Assembly (NCBI GenBank): GCA_949752795.1
Contig: OX457071.1
Coordinates: 23,978,800 to 24,042,799 of the forward strand
Direction of reading: 5' to 3'
Length of the DNA stretch: 64,000 nucleotides
Origin: Hyperoodon ampullatus
Taxonomy: Eukaryota > Chordata > Mammalia > Artiodactyla > Ziphiidae
Part shown: positions 1-12,545 of the stretch, one piece after another
How positions within the stretch are numbered: position 1 is the stretch's first letter
Layout of the letters: each line of letters begins with the position of its first letter
Program-made: the position numbers and the translations under genes
Notes under the pieces: generated by a model
The model's input: the letters and a program-made list of their open reading frames with translations, nothing else
The model's database searches: none
Told to the model about the DNA's origin: nothing

Positions 1-3000
1 ATATCAGGAGTAGATCTTGAAAAAAAGTTTTTTGGGTCATTAATGCTATTTGTCTCTGAAACAGAACTTTTTCCTCTTAATTCAGCACTCAGCAGTGCTG
101 TGAACATATTGATCTGTAATCAACTGCTGACATAGTTATTTGGCTTAAGCCATATATTTACTGAACTGCAAACACAGCACTATGACAGGCATATATAAAA
201 CAGTTTTCTAGTACACACAAAAACTCATTGCAAACACTTTATCTAAGTGACAATTTTATATACAGTTTTCTTTCTTCAGTTTGTTCAGTAAAGAGTGTGT
301 TAGTCACCATAAAAATAACATATTGCTATAAATCATCTCCTAAAGCAAAATTAATTTTGTCTTTCCTCATAATAAAGATTTAATAGATTTTAAAAGCCTA
401 CGAATAGCACATATTCAATATAGCTTGATTGCAGAGCATTAGTATTTTGAGTATTAATTTATCAGCAAAATCTAAAAATGGTGGGGCAACTTTTCATTTA
501 TCAGTCATTTATTAATTTAATTAATATTGCAAAAATCGTTGCAGTTTTACTACTTTATAACACATTTGATATATGAGGTCAACTATTCTTCAATATATTA
601 GCATACCACTAATCAAATATAATGAAAAATCATTAATATGTATGATTGTAATAGCTTTAGGGAATTATACTTTTCTTATACAATGTCTTATTTCATAATG
701 TATTGATAGTATTTTCTAAGGCTTATAACTAGAGAGGTGAGAAGTATATGCATGTCATGTGTCAAGCACCATGTTTGGTGTTTAAGAGTTTAAAAAAGGA
801 AAAAGAGTTTTTATACATCTAGTGTATGATGACTTCTATATGTATAAGAAACACTATTGGTGTAAAGAAGACATAGATGGTTTCTTTTTTCTCTTGATGG
901 TCATGGAAGACCTTCCAAAAGAAGAGTGGTAGGTTGTGGGTTTTACTTTGACTTCTCTTTGTAGGATGCAGAGAAGTACATGCCATAAAACAGGAAATGA
1001 ATCTTTGAAATTACTGAATAAATGACATATTGTGTTCAGAGTTTCCTGGTCATATCTGACCAAGTTTTCTAATACTTGAGTATGCTTGCAACTGAAACAA
1101 GTACATTATTGTAAAATGCCCTATAATTTAATTGCACATAATTTTAAATGATTCTTGCTAAACAGTATTCTGAAGAGCATTTCTTTCAGGAATGATATTA
1201 AGTGCTGCATAATTTTTAGCATGTGATACATGAAAAGTACCACAAAAATGTTCCTGAAGAAAATACCAGATAATTACATATTTTAAAAATTCCTGACCAA
1301 CTGACAGAAAAATTTGGGAACTTCTTGGAAACCAGAAACAAAATGAATTGCAAGTTCAGATACGTGAGCAGTCACTGGACCTGGGATTTCTGCAGATCTC
1401 TGCTGCCCTTGAAACTGTACTTCATGCATTGCACAGAGTGTAGGAGATGTTGCATGGGGCGCCAGAGGAAGCCTAGCATTCAAGCTCTTCCATTTTTTTA
1501 ATCTAGAGTTTAGAGGAAGAGGATTTTAAATGTCTAATCAGATTGCTAGAAAAGTAAATACAGAACTGGGAGGAGGTGGTATTAAAAAAAAAATTGGGCA
1601 TATATATTCCAGAGTTGTTAAAAATCACAAATCAGGAAGCAAAAAGAATTCCAAGCAGGTTTAAACTAAAGAAAAACTACTCTTAAACCTGCTAATGAAT
1701 ATTAAAATACAACATAATAAAATAAAATAAAATTAAATTAAATCCAATAGATTGATTTAATTTATTTAGGAGGATGAGGCAGTGCAACTGTAGATAACTT
1801 TAAGGTGAAAATATATCGCAAAGGGGGATTTTTAATGGAAAGCCACACAATTGTTACCTGACCCTCATTAAAATGTATTATTAAAATGCATGGCATGTCT
1901 GAATGGGGAAGTCTTCCTTTAACCAAACATTTGGGAAAAGGGAATTCGTGCAAATTTGCTCTTCATCCTGTTTAATATGGCATGTAAAATGGTGAGCCTT
2001 TAGAATTACCTAAACCCATTCAAGTAGCTAATTTAAAACAATCGGCCTGGGTACAGGGAGAATTAGAAAACTTCAAATAACTAATTAGCCAGAACTTATT
2101 ACAAGAAATGTCTGTAACATACACCTCATTGACTGGAGCCTCTGGAAAGAGCCTGTGACAGACAGTCACCATCTACTGCTGGAATTTGATGCAGTTTCAA
2201 GGTACATGCTATTTGAAAGGGATTTGTTAGCTTGTCATTGAGTTTTCATTGAAACTTCTTCTATTCCAGAATAATATAACATATTGTGATCTGAAACAAC
2301 CCTCCAGTCTTGGGTTATGACAAATTATATTCCCAAAGGAATGAGAATGCACCAATTTTCCTCATTAAGTGGAAATGTATTAAAAAATACATGATATTTG
2401 TGATGACTGGAGTATCAGGGACTATATGAACTGGTGGCTGCCATGCTTTTTGTCTGGGCCAACATTAGATCCCCCTCAGGAGTTACCTAATCCCATAGTC
2501 AAAGGGGCCACGTCTAATGATCAGTTATTGTAAGATGCCAGTCAGCAGGGTTTACAGAGGTAGATCAAAGGTAGATAAGTGGTACTTTGTCTTAAACGAA
2601 ATTGCACTGCAAATAGTTTAGTTGTACTTTGAATAGAAAGGGAAACAGGGATTCACACAGTGGGAATAATTACCATTGGTGTTTCTTGAGGCATAGGACG
2701 AATTAGATAATAACAACAGTGTAATGATATGGATTTTTAGTCATTCTTGGGCAGTAGGCACTAAATTGGTGAAAATGTAAGTTGCTTTGTTGTGGTAAAC
2801 TTTATGGAATTGGAAAGAGAGAATCAAATGATCATGTTGATAGCCATTAAAATATAGAAGGGGATAAAAGCCAGCAAGTGGATGCCTTCATTCACTGTTA
2901 GGAAGTTGTACCATGGGGACATAAGTGACCTTACAGACATTCAAAAAATGCATCTATGGGTAGAAAAATATATCTCACAATTTCTATCAGATTCTCAGAA

Positions 3001-3375
3001 TGTAATGAACAATCATTCTGTTTATCAACAAGATAATTAGGGATTAAAAACAGCTATAAACTGTCTAGTGGAAGATCTTGATCAGACTGTGGCTAGCAGG
3101 AGGCCCATAGAGAAATCCATTTCAGTACAGCCAGGCAGTATAAACAGTACATGTGGCTACGCCCACAAGAGACTTGAGATCCAGATTTAACTGAGTTTAG
3201 CCCTCGATTTATTCCCCAGTCCAGGAAAATATCTGAACGGGTAAGGGCCACTCTTGTTTGGAAGGCCAAGAAAATACTAATGTGATTCAAACTAATGAAC
3301 ACTTTCCTTCAGTCTCCACTATTCCTCTCTCTCTTGATTTTTGTGACGTGTTTTTAACTTAAAAATTTATAATCA
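1..3375. other. AT-rich intergenic DNA, no recognised feature
   Basis: I see no gene, exon-like reading frame or repeat that I can name here. Reading frames are short and broken by stops on both strands. The stretch about 2100-3300 is less AT-rich than its surroundings and could be an old, unrecognised interspersed element, but I could not match it to a family. Confidence 0.5.
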
Positions 3376-3585
3376 GGGCTTCCCTGATGGCGCAGTGGTT
3401 GACAGTCTGCCTGCCAATGCAGGGGACACGGGTTTGTGCCCTGGTCCGGGAAGATCCCACATGCCGCGGAGCGGCTAGGCCCGTGAGCCATGGCCGCTGA
3501 GCCTGCGCGTCCGGAGCCTGTGCTCCGCAACGGGAGAGGGCACAACAGTGAGAGGCCCGCGTACCGCAAAAAAAAACAAAAAAAA
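3376..3585 (+). mobile_element. CHR-type SINE, full length
   Basis: A tRNA-derived SINE starts at gggcttccctgatggcgcag. Its head has an A-box-like segment (tggcgcagtgg) and a B-box-like segment (gggtttgtgcc), which in this family form an internal RNA polymerase III promoter. It ends in an A-rich tail broken by one C. The copy has several changes from the other copies in the window (ccctgatgg, gacagtctgcc, ctaggcccg), so it is somewhat older. I see no clear target-site duplication. It is non-coding and depends on LINE enzymes for mobility. Confidence 0.9.
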
Positions 3586-3720
3586 CTATTTGTAAAATAG
3601 CATTTAAATCAAGCTAAAATATATCATTTCAAATAACAGCTGTAATTCATTTATGGTTTTTAAAAAATTTACATACCCTTAATTCCAAACTGTGGAAATA
3701 TGTATATCTCACAGTACCTG

Positions 3721-3790
3721 ACTGTAATATATATAATATATATTAAAATATATATTATATATAAACACACTGTAATATATATATATACAA
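3721..3790. repeat. TA-rich palindromic low-complexity tract
   Basis: Alternating TA runs form an inverted repeat with arms at about 3726-3743 and 3748-3763 around a short ttaaaa centre. The phrase actgtaatatatata occurs twice, near 3721 and 3769, so the tract also has a direct-repeat component of about 48 bp. It is a candidate hairpin or cruciform site and is likely to vary in length. Confidence 0.7.
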
Positions 3791-6700
3791 CATATATCAA
3801 TAAAATTGATACCGAACCATTATATAATTAAAGTACTTGCACAAATTACACAAACATCTTACTGATTCATTTGGTAGTTTCCTTGTGATAATCCTTACAT
3901 GTTAATTTTTTTAAAATATGTCTTAGGGATTATCTTCCTATTTATGTTTAAATTATTCAAATCTCTCTACTGCCAATTTATTATTGACAATAAAAACAAA
4001 ATGGTAATTTAACATGAATAGAATCATTTTTGTATTGAAATAATTTACAGTTAAAATTCTGTTTACTTCTTGAAACTACATTTTGCAATGAATAGAAATT
4101 ATTCAATTAATAAAAAAAATATGCTTTTGCTCACTACTTTGTGCATGGTGGGTCAACAAAGATTTGCTTATGCTAGTGTCCAAAGTACAAGAAGGACTCT
4201 TAATCATGTTAATGTAAAACAAGAAATAATGTCTTATTGAAATAGTTTAGTTTGAACTATAAAGCAGAGAACTACAAGCTGTCTTTAGATAACTGGTAAA
4301 AAGCAAATAATCAAAAATTTGCTGACAAAAATATTACTAAGGTCAAAGACATTATAACTTATCAGCCTCATATTAATTTGGCTCCAAGATTTAATGTAAA
4401 AATATACAGTCATAAATTATGTTATAACTCTGAAATTTTATTGTCAACAGTTACAATTAATAATACATTGATTACTTTCATTTCAAATATATATAAAATT
4501 TGTAATGTCTTGAAAATGTAATGCCACAAAAATTCTCACATTATCTTACTTATGTGTATGATCATGGTGGATACTACAGGAACCCATTTTACCTATACCT
4601 TTTAGCTAAAGTTCTAAGTAGGTTACTCTGCCAGAGTGTAGTGAAATTACCATGTTCTTCTTAGAACAATGATGAATTTTGAAAGTCAAGTAATAAAATA
4701 CAGTCTCAGGAAGGTTCCAAAGAGAAAATCTTGCACAAATAATCAGCAACATTTAGGTTCAATAAAGAACAATGTGAGAATCTAAAAAAAGAAATGTCAA
4801 AATAATGGGTAAGCTCCCTAGACACCTACATGACTCCTATTTTTAGCCATTCTAAAAGAGATAAAAGCTTGCTAAGATTAGATTTCTTTTTCAGGCAGGT
4901 TTCTTTCCCTAAATAAACTGGATATTCCAGACCCTCTAAAATACATTTTAGGATTTTGTTCTTAGTGCAGTTTTCTTTGTAATGCAAATAAGGATGTGCT
5001 CATTATGGAAGTTTTCATTAATTAATAAGAGGCCGGAAATATTTTTTCTGGGAGGTATTTGGTTATTGTGTTTGTATATGCCATTTGATTTCTATTTGGT
5101 CTTTATTGTAGACATTGGTCTCTTAGGCCTTATGGTATATTTTCATTTCCATTGCTATGAACATACTTGAAAAAGAAATTAAACAGAAGCCAATAATAAA
5201 CCACACTCTTTGGTAAAAAACTTAGATTCCCATTTCAATATTCTTTGTTCCTCTTATCTAATACCATTCACTTAGCAAATGAAAATTTTGCCAATATTAG
5301 AATTTTTCATCTAACATTACAAAACCTTGCAGCCACTTTTATGGAAGTAAAGGAGATAAAACCATTAGCTTTAAAAAATGACTAACAGTAGCAGTTGGAT
5401 TCAAGTGCTAATCCCAGAAATGTAGAGAACATAAACCTGGATATGAAGATACATAGGAACATTTAGCCCTTGCAGATGGGAGCTTTATTACATTTTTCTA
5501 CAGTGTTCATTGAAGAAATCCCTTCATCTTTTCTAATGCTACTAAACCACAATTCCCCACACTCTTGTTTATGGGAAGGGTCTTTTTTCATTGACCCTCT
5601 ACTCCTCCTTGCCTGCTTTTCTTATCCCACTGCTCTGCTTTCCTGCCTCTATCTTTGTGCTGCCATTTTCCTTCCATATGCTTTCTGCTTACTGTTGAAA
5701 GAAAGCCGTGTAAGTAGCCTGAGAGAAAAATAATAATAATTTAAAAATCAGCAAAGGCACAGTTTAACCTGAAGAAGTATTATTTTTATTGCATAAGTAA
5801 ATGCATTAAAATAACAGATATTATTTTATCTGTTGTATTATATGATCCTACTTGTTGGCCTGAGGAATTATTCCATGTATTAATTAATCTCTGCATAATT
5901 TCTTTAGTCACTATAGGTGGTCCATACACAAAGAGCCTAATGTGGTCGTGAGACCAGTGTATATGATGGTAATTTTTTTACTGACATGATTATAATTAGT
6001 ATGATTATGATTAGCATTACATATTATGATATTTATATCATATTGAGACCAGTAATATGAAGGCCAGGAAAATTAAATGTCCTGTGTCACTCTGGAACAA
6101 GGAAACAAAACAAAAAATGAGAGGTCAAAAAAGACAAGGTATGAATCAAAGTGGGATATTACTCAAACCCAAGCTGATAGTCAAGTAGCCAGCTATTTAA
6201 ACAATTAAAAAAGACAGAGTAATTTTTATTTTATGTTGTTTTATTCTAATATATATAATTGGTTTTAGCCAAAAGATGTGTTAGAAATCTAAATGACACA
6301 TAATTGGTTTGAGGCAAAAGCCGGGTTAGAAACATAAATGAGCAAAGCATTTAAAAACTATAAATATTTTTGCAAATCATTTCTAAATATGAAAGTTACT
6401 AGATGGAAGAAAGCTCATCAAATATTGCAGTATGATCTTGGAATACAGTTTAAAGTGCTTCATAGGCTCTACATACTCATTAATACAAATGATAATTATG
6501 AATAGAGAAAATGTAATAAGAAAACATGATTTTTCTGACATAAAAACAGAATAAACTCAATAGATTTCAAGGAAAATGCAAGAGGAAACATTAGGAAATA
6601 AACAGTCTTGATCTTAAGTATTTCTTAATAGTAGTTTTAAACTACCCTATCATCAGAAAGGCAAATTTACTAAATTCTAAAATGTAACAGTATAAGAGAA

Positions 6701-8931
6701 GAAAATAATGTTTCATCTGGAATATGTAACTATATTGAAATTCCCCAAAATAGTATATGGGGCTTTTATAAACAGTTTAACTTTAAACACGTTCTCTATG
6801 AGGAAATAAGGATATAAAAATTTTGTTTGTGAGCTTTTTAAAATCAATAATAAAAACTTCAGTACTAGAAACATATTAAAATATAAGATAAAATAATCAA
6901 AAGGGTATTACAGTAAAAAGAATTTGAAAGTCTAAATATTTACTATGTTTTAAAAGAGAATAAGTCAGTATGATTGGTTGCATATGATCACAACATTGTG
7001 AACACATTTATATGGTTTTGCATTCAATTATCCAATACAAAAGAACAAAACTTCACATCTGAAGCAAATTTAATGATCTCTTGTGAATATTTTAAATACT
7101 AAAAATGTTAAATGCCAATAATTAATTATTTAGACTGATAACAAGTATGCCAAAAAACAAGATTGGCATAGAAAATAATAATTGTATTAATTTTACAAAA
7201 TAACTGCCAATTATATTATTTTTCTAACAGTTATAAAATTGTACTCATATGTATATAATGCATGGTATTTTATCATCTAATTACTGTCATTTTCTACCAA
7301 AGTGGACATTAGTTATTAATATTTTACATTAAACCATTGTCTGAATTTCTCACTTTATCTTTTTTATCTGATAAATAACTAAACATATAGATATATAACT
7401 AAACATATACAGAAAAATGGAAGCAAAGTAATATATCTGACTATTCTGTGACTATTCTGATTATAAAAGTAACTTAAAATTTCCATTTAATCAAATTCTA
7501 TATAGAGTAGAAAAGTGAACAGAGTATGTCCAGCAGTATACAGAAAATATGATGCTTATTTGAATATTTAAAATAAAATGCTGTCCTCAAACTCATCAGA
7601 AACTAGCTGGAAAAGACATATAAGGAAATGAATTGGATAGTGGCCTATTTAGCATCTGATGCGAGCAACACTTTCATAAACGAGAGTCTAAGGGAAGTGC
7701 CTTTAGTGGGAAAACTTCCTTTTGGTTACCGCCATCTAGAGGGCTCTCACATTTGTTCGTGGCTTCCTAGACATTCCAAATTCTAATTCCCTTTGTAATT
7801 CTTTCCTACTATCCCAGCATTGTGACTTTGGTGTGATAACTAGGTCAGTCGCATTGGATTGCACATACCCATCTACAGAGCATGGGATTAGATTAATCTG
7901 TGGTTATCTGATTCCAAATCAAAAATCCAAGAAATTATTAATTTGGAAAAAAGCCTATACCTTCAATCTAAAGATATTATAGTATAAAATTATAAAAGTA
8001 TATTATATTATAAAAATGTATTATGCTATAAAAATTATAAAACTAAACTTTACTCAGTAGGATTATATTTCACAGTAACATTAGTCTACCATTACTAAAA
8101 AAGCTTTCACCATATTGTAGGATGATGTTAGGGGATAATTTTCTCAATATAGGAGAAAGAGTGACATGGATATGGAATATGGGAAGGCTAGAAAAAAGCA
8201 GAGGTGCTGTATTGGAGATGGGAATTTCAATATAAATTCATGATTTCAATACACACAGATAAACATCTATGTATGTTCTTATAGATGCATACATATACAC
8301 ATGTACATGTATATTTCATAACTCTGTTTGCTGAAAGAACCTAGAAACAGACTTCCAGTAGCATCAATAGCAATGGACATACCTTGACACGCTTTTGATT
8401 TCTAAATTCTATTCCTTAATAGAAATTCCAAAGTACCTTGGAGAGATGGCTGAGTTTAGATCTCAGGCAGAGAAAGTACAAGCACAAATGCCCCATCCTG
8501 TTTGCCAAAAAGTAAGAGAGTTTTCAAAAAATTATGGGGCACTGTAAAAATGACACATGAGCTAGATTTAAGGGGCTCCACTTACTCAAATCTAGGTCAA
8601 ACTGAAGTTCAACACAGATAGCAGCAGTTTAGGATTATAACCCACTGATTAAAACATAAACCCATGAGTCCATCCAGATAATAGATAAATGAGAACAAAT
8701 AAATAATAAATAAAAGATAGACTGACAGATACATACGTACATAAGAGAGAAAGAACAGCTCTCCATTACAGTAGAATACCTATTATTAAAGGACTAAGAA
8801 AGAATTACACTAAGAACAACTTTTTTTGAAGGGGTAATAATGTATTTACACATTAATTATCTATGGATATTAAAACTACAAGTTAAAGATTAATGGGGAG
8901 AAGAATATTTACATAATTCCAAAGTGCATGC

Positions 8932-8934
<3 letters not shown>
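3791..8934. other. AT-rich intergenic DNA, no recognised feature
   Basis: No gene, exon or confidently recognised repeat is visible. The longest frames, near 4982-5170 and 5470-5733 on the plus strand, encode unfamiliar peptides of 62 and 87 residues with no domain I know. A local run of near-repeated tataaaa/attata words occupies 7975-8045. Confidence 0.5.

Positions 8935-9016
<82 letters not shown>
8935..9016. repeat. Compound microsatellite (TA)24(GA)17
   Basis: An uninterrupted TA dinucleotide run (8935-8982, 24 units) passes directly into an uninterrupted GA run (8983-9016, 17 units). The purity of both runs suggests high instability. Two other compound tracts with the same architecture occur at 34.7 kb (reverse orientation) and 57.5 kb. 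Confidence 0.97.
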
Positions 9017-9019
<3 letters not shown>

Positions 9020-11109
9020 TGATTAAGAAAACATCAAAATTTAACAGTTGGATAATCTGGTTTGGAGTATAAATCTGGGGATAACGTTGCCAGTTTTCTT
9101 TATGTTAAAGTTTTCTTTAGGTTAGATATGATCTCTAAATAAAAATTTATGAAATCATTTTGTAAACTTCACTCTCTTCAATTTTACTTTGCTTTAGAAT
9201 CCAGGGTCTAAGTATTGAAAAGAAGTAAAAATAGAAAACAAAACCACATTTCTATCGAAAACAAATGAGTTTGATACAATTCAAATTAAAATACTAAATC
9301 AGATATTGCGATTTGAAATACACAAGAATATGAGATGAATCTTTCATTTTACTCTTGGATGATGTGATAGGACAGTTTTCTGTTAGGTATAAGCTATATT
9401 GATGACTCACTCCCTGAGAACAGCAGTGATCTTCACACATCTGAATGATTCATATTTGCATTAAAACTACAGGTTCAATAACACACTCAGTTAATTTTGT
9501 GCTCCACAGGATTTTAGATTTACTTTACACCATAGTTTCTTTGATTTATTTTCTATTACTAGCACTTTGTATCATCAAACTTAATAAAATAGGTTAAGCT
9601 GGATATGCTCCTCCTCCAGAACATGTGCTTTAGAAGGGATTTATTAAAAGCCATATCTGTCTTCAAATATATATTCAAAGTTCAGAATGTCATATAAGGA
9701 GTAATTTTACTCAAATCCTGCAATTCTTCAGAGGCTTATTTGATTGTGTATTTCTTTTTTTTTTTAAACATTATCTCATGCTCAGAAAAGTCGCTTTTTC
9801 ATTTAACCTTACTAATTCACCACTTTCATATACAAACTGGATTCTATGGTACTTTCCCTTACAATTTTCAAAATCATTAAACTCCCCTCATCATACTTAT
9901 CATAATTAATTACCTAAAATATTTGTATTGGAGTTAAGTACAATAGTATCAACACATTTATATATAGTAGATTCTAGGTATTTGAGAATTTAACATTTTT
10001 CCCTTTCCTTTTTGACCCTTTTGAGTAGTCTCAAGATAGGTGAGATATCCTTGTATACAATTTATAATTATGTTTGGAATTAAATTATGTAGACCATGAA
10101 GTTGGTAGGTGTATGCTAGATAATTAACTAAAATTATTTTGTATATTGATCTCCTATTATTTTGCAGTCTGTTGCTAACTGCTGCTCAGATGCTTTGTTA
10201 TTTAGTCCACCAGAATAACCTATGGATTATTATTGATTTTATATATGAATATGGGAACTGATTAAAATGTGCCATTTGTTTAAGACAACAAATGGCACAG
10301 ATGAGCTTGGATTCAAGTTTTACAGGTGATAGAGTGTAGTTCATTAAGATCAGGACCCTGGAGCCAAATTTCTTCAGGGACTTAATACTACATCACTGTC
10401 AAATAGACAAACTTCTGCTAGTATCTATTCTCTCCCGTGTTTCCTCCCCACATTGCTCTGGGCTTTCTTTCCTCTAACAAAATGTTTATCATTTTATTCC
10501 TTGAATCTGTCTACTATATACAATTCTCATTACACAGGGTTAAAGTATTTTATGCGCTGTCACTGAATAGCCCCTTTATATCTTATTTTAGAACCTGAGT
10601 CTTTATAGAGAAAGACATGTCCAGACAATTCCTCTCATGACTTTGAGACACTTATTTGCCTCTAAAACCCTGCAACCTGTTACATGTTATCAATCAAGAC
10701 TGTATCACTTATTTCATCAAAGATTGGATCTCCTACTCATAAGCTTCCTTAATATCCTAATTTGGAAACCACCCTGGAATATTTGAAGGTGAAGTAGGCG
10801 ACCCATCTGTTTTTGACTTGAAGATCATCTTTAAAGTAGTGCTTTAAAATAGGTTAATTTCCTGATTTTTGGCCGGGTATCTTGCAGTCATGAAATGGAC
10901 ATCCTGAATATAGTTAAGTTCTATAATGGCTATTCCGAGCAAAACATAAACTGTTCAAGAAAAGTCCTATTGTTTAACACTTCTCAAACTTCACAGATTC
11001 ATCCTTGGTCCATCTTCCCCTCAGCACTATAACAACTTTCCATTTTGGAAGATACATATTATCTGGAAGAATGATAAATTCTAAGGATATCTTAAAACAT
11101 TCTCCACTA
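9017..11109. other. AT-rich intergenic DNA with one perfect hairpin
   Basis: No gene or confidently named repeat is seen. A weak MIR-like phrase (gaccctggagccaaatttcttcaggg) lies near 10353-10378, too short to call. The hairpin at 10268-10299 is listed separately. Confidence 0.5.
10268..10299. repeat. Perfect 13-bp inverted repeat, 6-nt loop
   Basis: The arms tgtgccatttgtt (10268-10280) and aacaaatggcaca (10287-10299) are exact reverse complements around the loop taagac. The structure is too short for a microRNA precursor and lacks the T-run of a transcription terminator. It may be a small fold-back element or chance. Confidence 0.85.
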
Positions 11110-11175
11110 TAAACATCATCTAATTGTTAGCTATTACTGTTTAACAGACCATTCTCAAGCTTATAAATTGAAAAC
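11110..11175. mobile_element. Ancient interspersed repeat, left part (split by LINE-1)
   Basis: The phrase about tgttagctattactgtttaacagacc resembles the terminal part of a widespread old mammalian repeat whose body continues at 11466-11760. The L1 3' end at 11176-11465 separates the two parts. I recognise the pattern but cannot name the family with confidence. Confidence 0.4.
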
Positions 11176-11465
11176 AATAGGAATCTAAAAATAAACTGGA
11201 TGAATATATCAAAACAGAAGTAGAGTCACAGGTATAGAAAACAAACTAGTTGTTATCAGTGGGGAGATGGAAGAGAGGAGGGGCAAAATAGGGGTTAAGG
11301 GATTAAGAGATACAAACTACTATGTATAAAATAAATAAGCTGCAAGGATATATTGTACAGCACATGGAATATAGCCAATATTTTATAACAACTTTAAATG
11401 AAGTATAATCTATAAAAACATTGAATCACTGTGTCGTAATATGAAACTAACATAGATTTTTTAAA
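11176..11465 (+). mobile_element. LINE-1 3' UTR fragment
   Basis: The sequence has the hallmark order of an artiodactyl/cetacean L1 3' UTR in sense orientation: ggaatctaaaaataaac, then a stretch around acagaagtagagtcacagg, then gttatcagtgggga, tacaaactactatgtata, tgtacagcacatggaatat, and an end near gaaactaacatag. It contains no coding sequence. It is 5' truncated and interrupts an older repeat. Confidence 0.75.
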
Positions 11466-11760
11466 ATAATTTTTTATTATTTATTCTAAATCTATCATCA
11501 GCCAAGTAGAGCTGCTGATCTTGTCCGGGCTTGTTTGTGAATATGCAGTCAGCCATTGGGTAGACTGGGGAACCTGGACTAGGATGGCTTTGGATGTAAC
11601 AACTAGGCTTTATTCCACATGATCTCTCATATACCAGCAGATTTGCCCAGGCTTTTCCTCATGGCATTGGCAGGATTCCAAGGAAGGATGTAAAAATGTA
11701 AAACCAGTCATCAAGCTTCTGCTTACAGCAAATTTGCTACTCTCTACCAGCCAAAGAATA
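11466..11760. mobile_element. Ancient interspersed repeat, right part
   Basis: The segment carries phrases such as tgatctctcatataccagcag and cccaggcttttcctcatggca, which I recognise from a common ancient mammalian repeat (LTR- or MER-type). It continues the piece at 11110-11175 across the L1 insertion. A related element is suspected at 20560-21130. Confidence 0.4.
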
Positions 11761-12311
11761 TCATAAGGCTAAACCCGTAATCAGTATAGTAGGACACCAG
11801 AATAAAAGTATGAATGCAGGGAATAAATGAAAAAATGAGGCCATTTTTGAAATTAAAATCCATCACTAGACACCTTTCTTAAATTCTTACCGCTAATGAA
11901 CTGAGATCTGATCACCGGACTTTGATGATGAGGTCCCTTAACTTGGCTAGATTTCAATTGACTTAATTGTATCTGTGAAACTAGAATCCTGCTACTCAAG
12001 ATCATATGGGGTCACGTAAATATTGTACCTTCAAATATGTAAGAAGTTGTTCCAACATTTTCTACTGGACCACATAGAGGTAAATAAACCCATTTTAGGT
12101 TAGGGGTTAGGCACCTGGAGGATTCTGTAATTGACTCTTGTCTATGTAGCATTGATTGGCATCCCAAGCTAACAGTAGGAACAATTGAGAGCCAAGATTA
12201 CCAAAATTTAAAAAATAAATTAAGAATCCAAGGAAAAATTAACTTTCATCCATAATACTTTGAAATAAGAACAGGATAAATTCCCTGGTTTAAATGACCA
12301 AATACCCACAT
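11761..12311. other. Intergenic DNA, nothing recognised
   Basis: No gene, exon or nameable repeat is visible in this interval. Confidence 0.5.
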
Positions 12312-12545
12312 AAAAAGAAAGATGAGGACTTCCCTGGTGGCGCAGTGGTTGAGAGTCCGCCTGCCGATGCAGGGGACATGGGTTCGTGCCCTGGTCCGGG
12401 AAGATCCCACATGCTGCGAAGCGGCTGGGCCCATGAGCCATGGCCGCTGAGCCTGCGCGTCCGGAGCCTGTGCTCTGCCACAGGAGAGGACACAACAGTA
12501 AGAGGCCCGCGTGCTGCAAAAAAAAAAAAAAAAAAAGAAAGATGA
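12312..12545 (+). mobile_element. CHR-type SINE with 14-bp target-site duplication
   Basis: The SINE body runs from 12326 to an A tail ending near 12535. The B-box-like segment is gggttcgtgcc. Direct repeats aaaaagaaagatga flank it at 12312-12325 and 12532-12545, the expected product of LINE-1 target-primed integration. Frames on both strands cover the SINE together with its A tail (or T run); they are not genes. Confidence 0.95.

Noticed and set aside
2100..3300. Possible decayed retroelement coding region on the plus strand
   Set aside because: One frame near 2790-3290 has somewhat fewer stops than expected, but I found no motif of gag, pol, env or any other family.
3376..3450. tRNA gene at the SINE heads
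   Set aside because: A and B box-like motifs are present in each SINE, but the cloverleaf and anticodon arm are not preserved and the sequence continues into the SINE body.
8935..9016. CRISPR-like or tandem-gene array
   Set aside because: It is a simple dinucleotide repeat without spacers.
10268..10299. microRNA precursor
   Set aside because: A 13-bp stem is far shorter than the stem of a microRNA hairpin, and the flanks do not extend the pairing.
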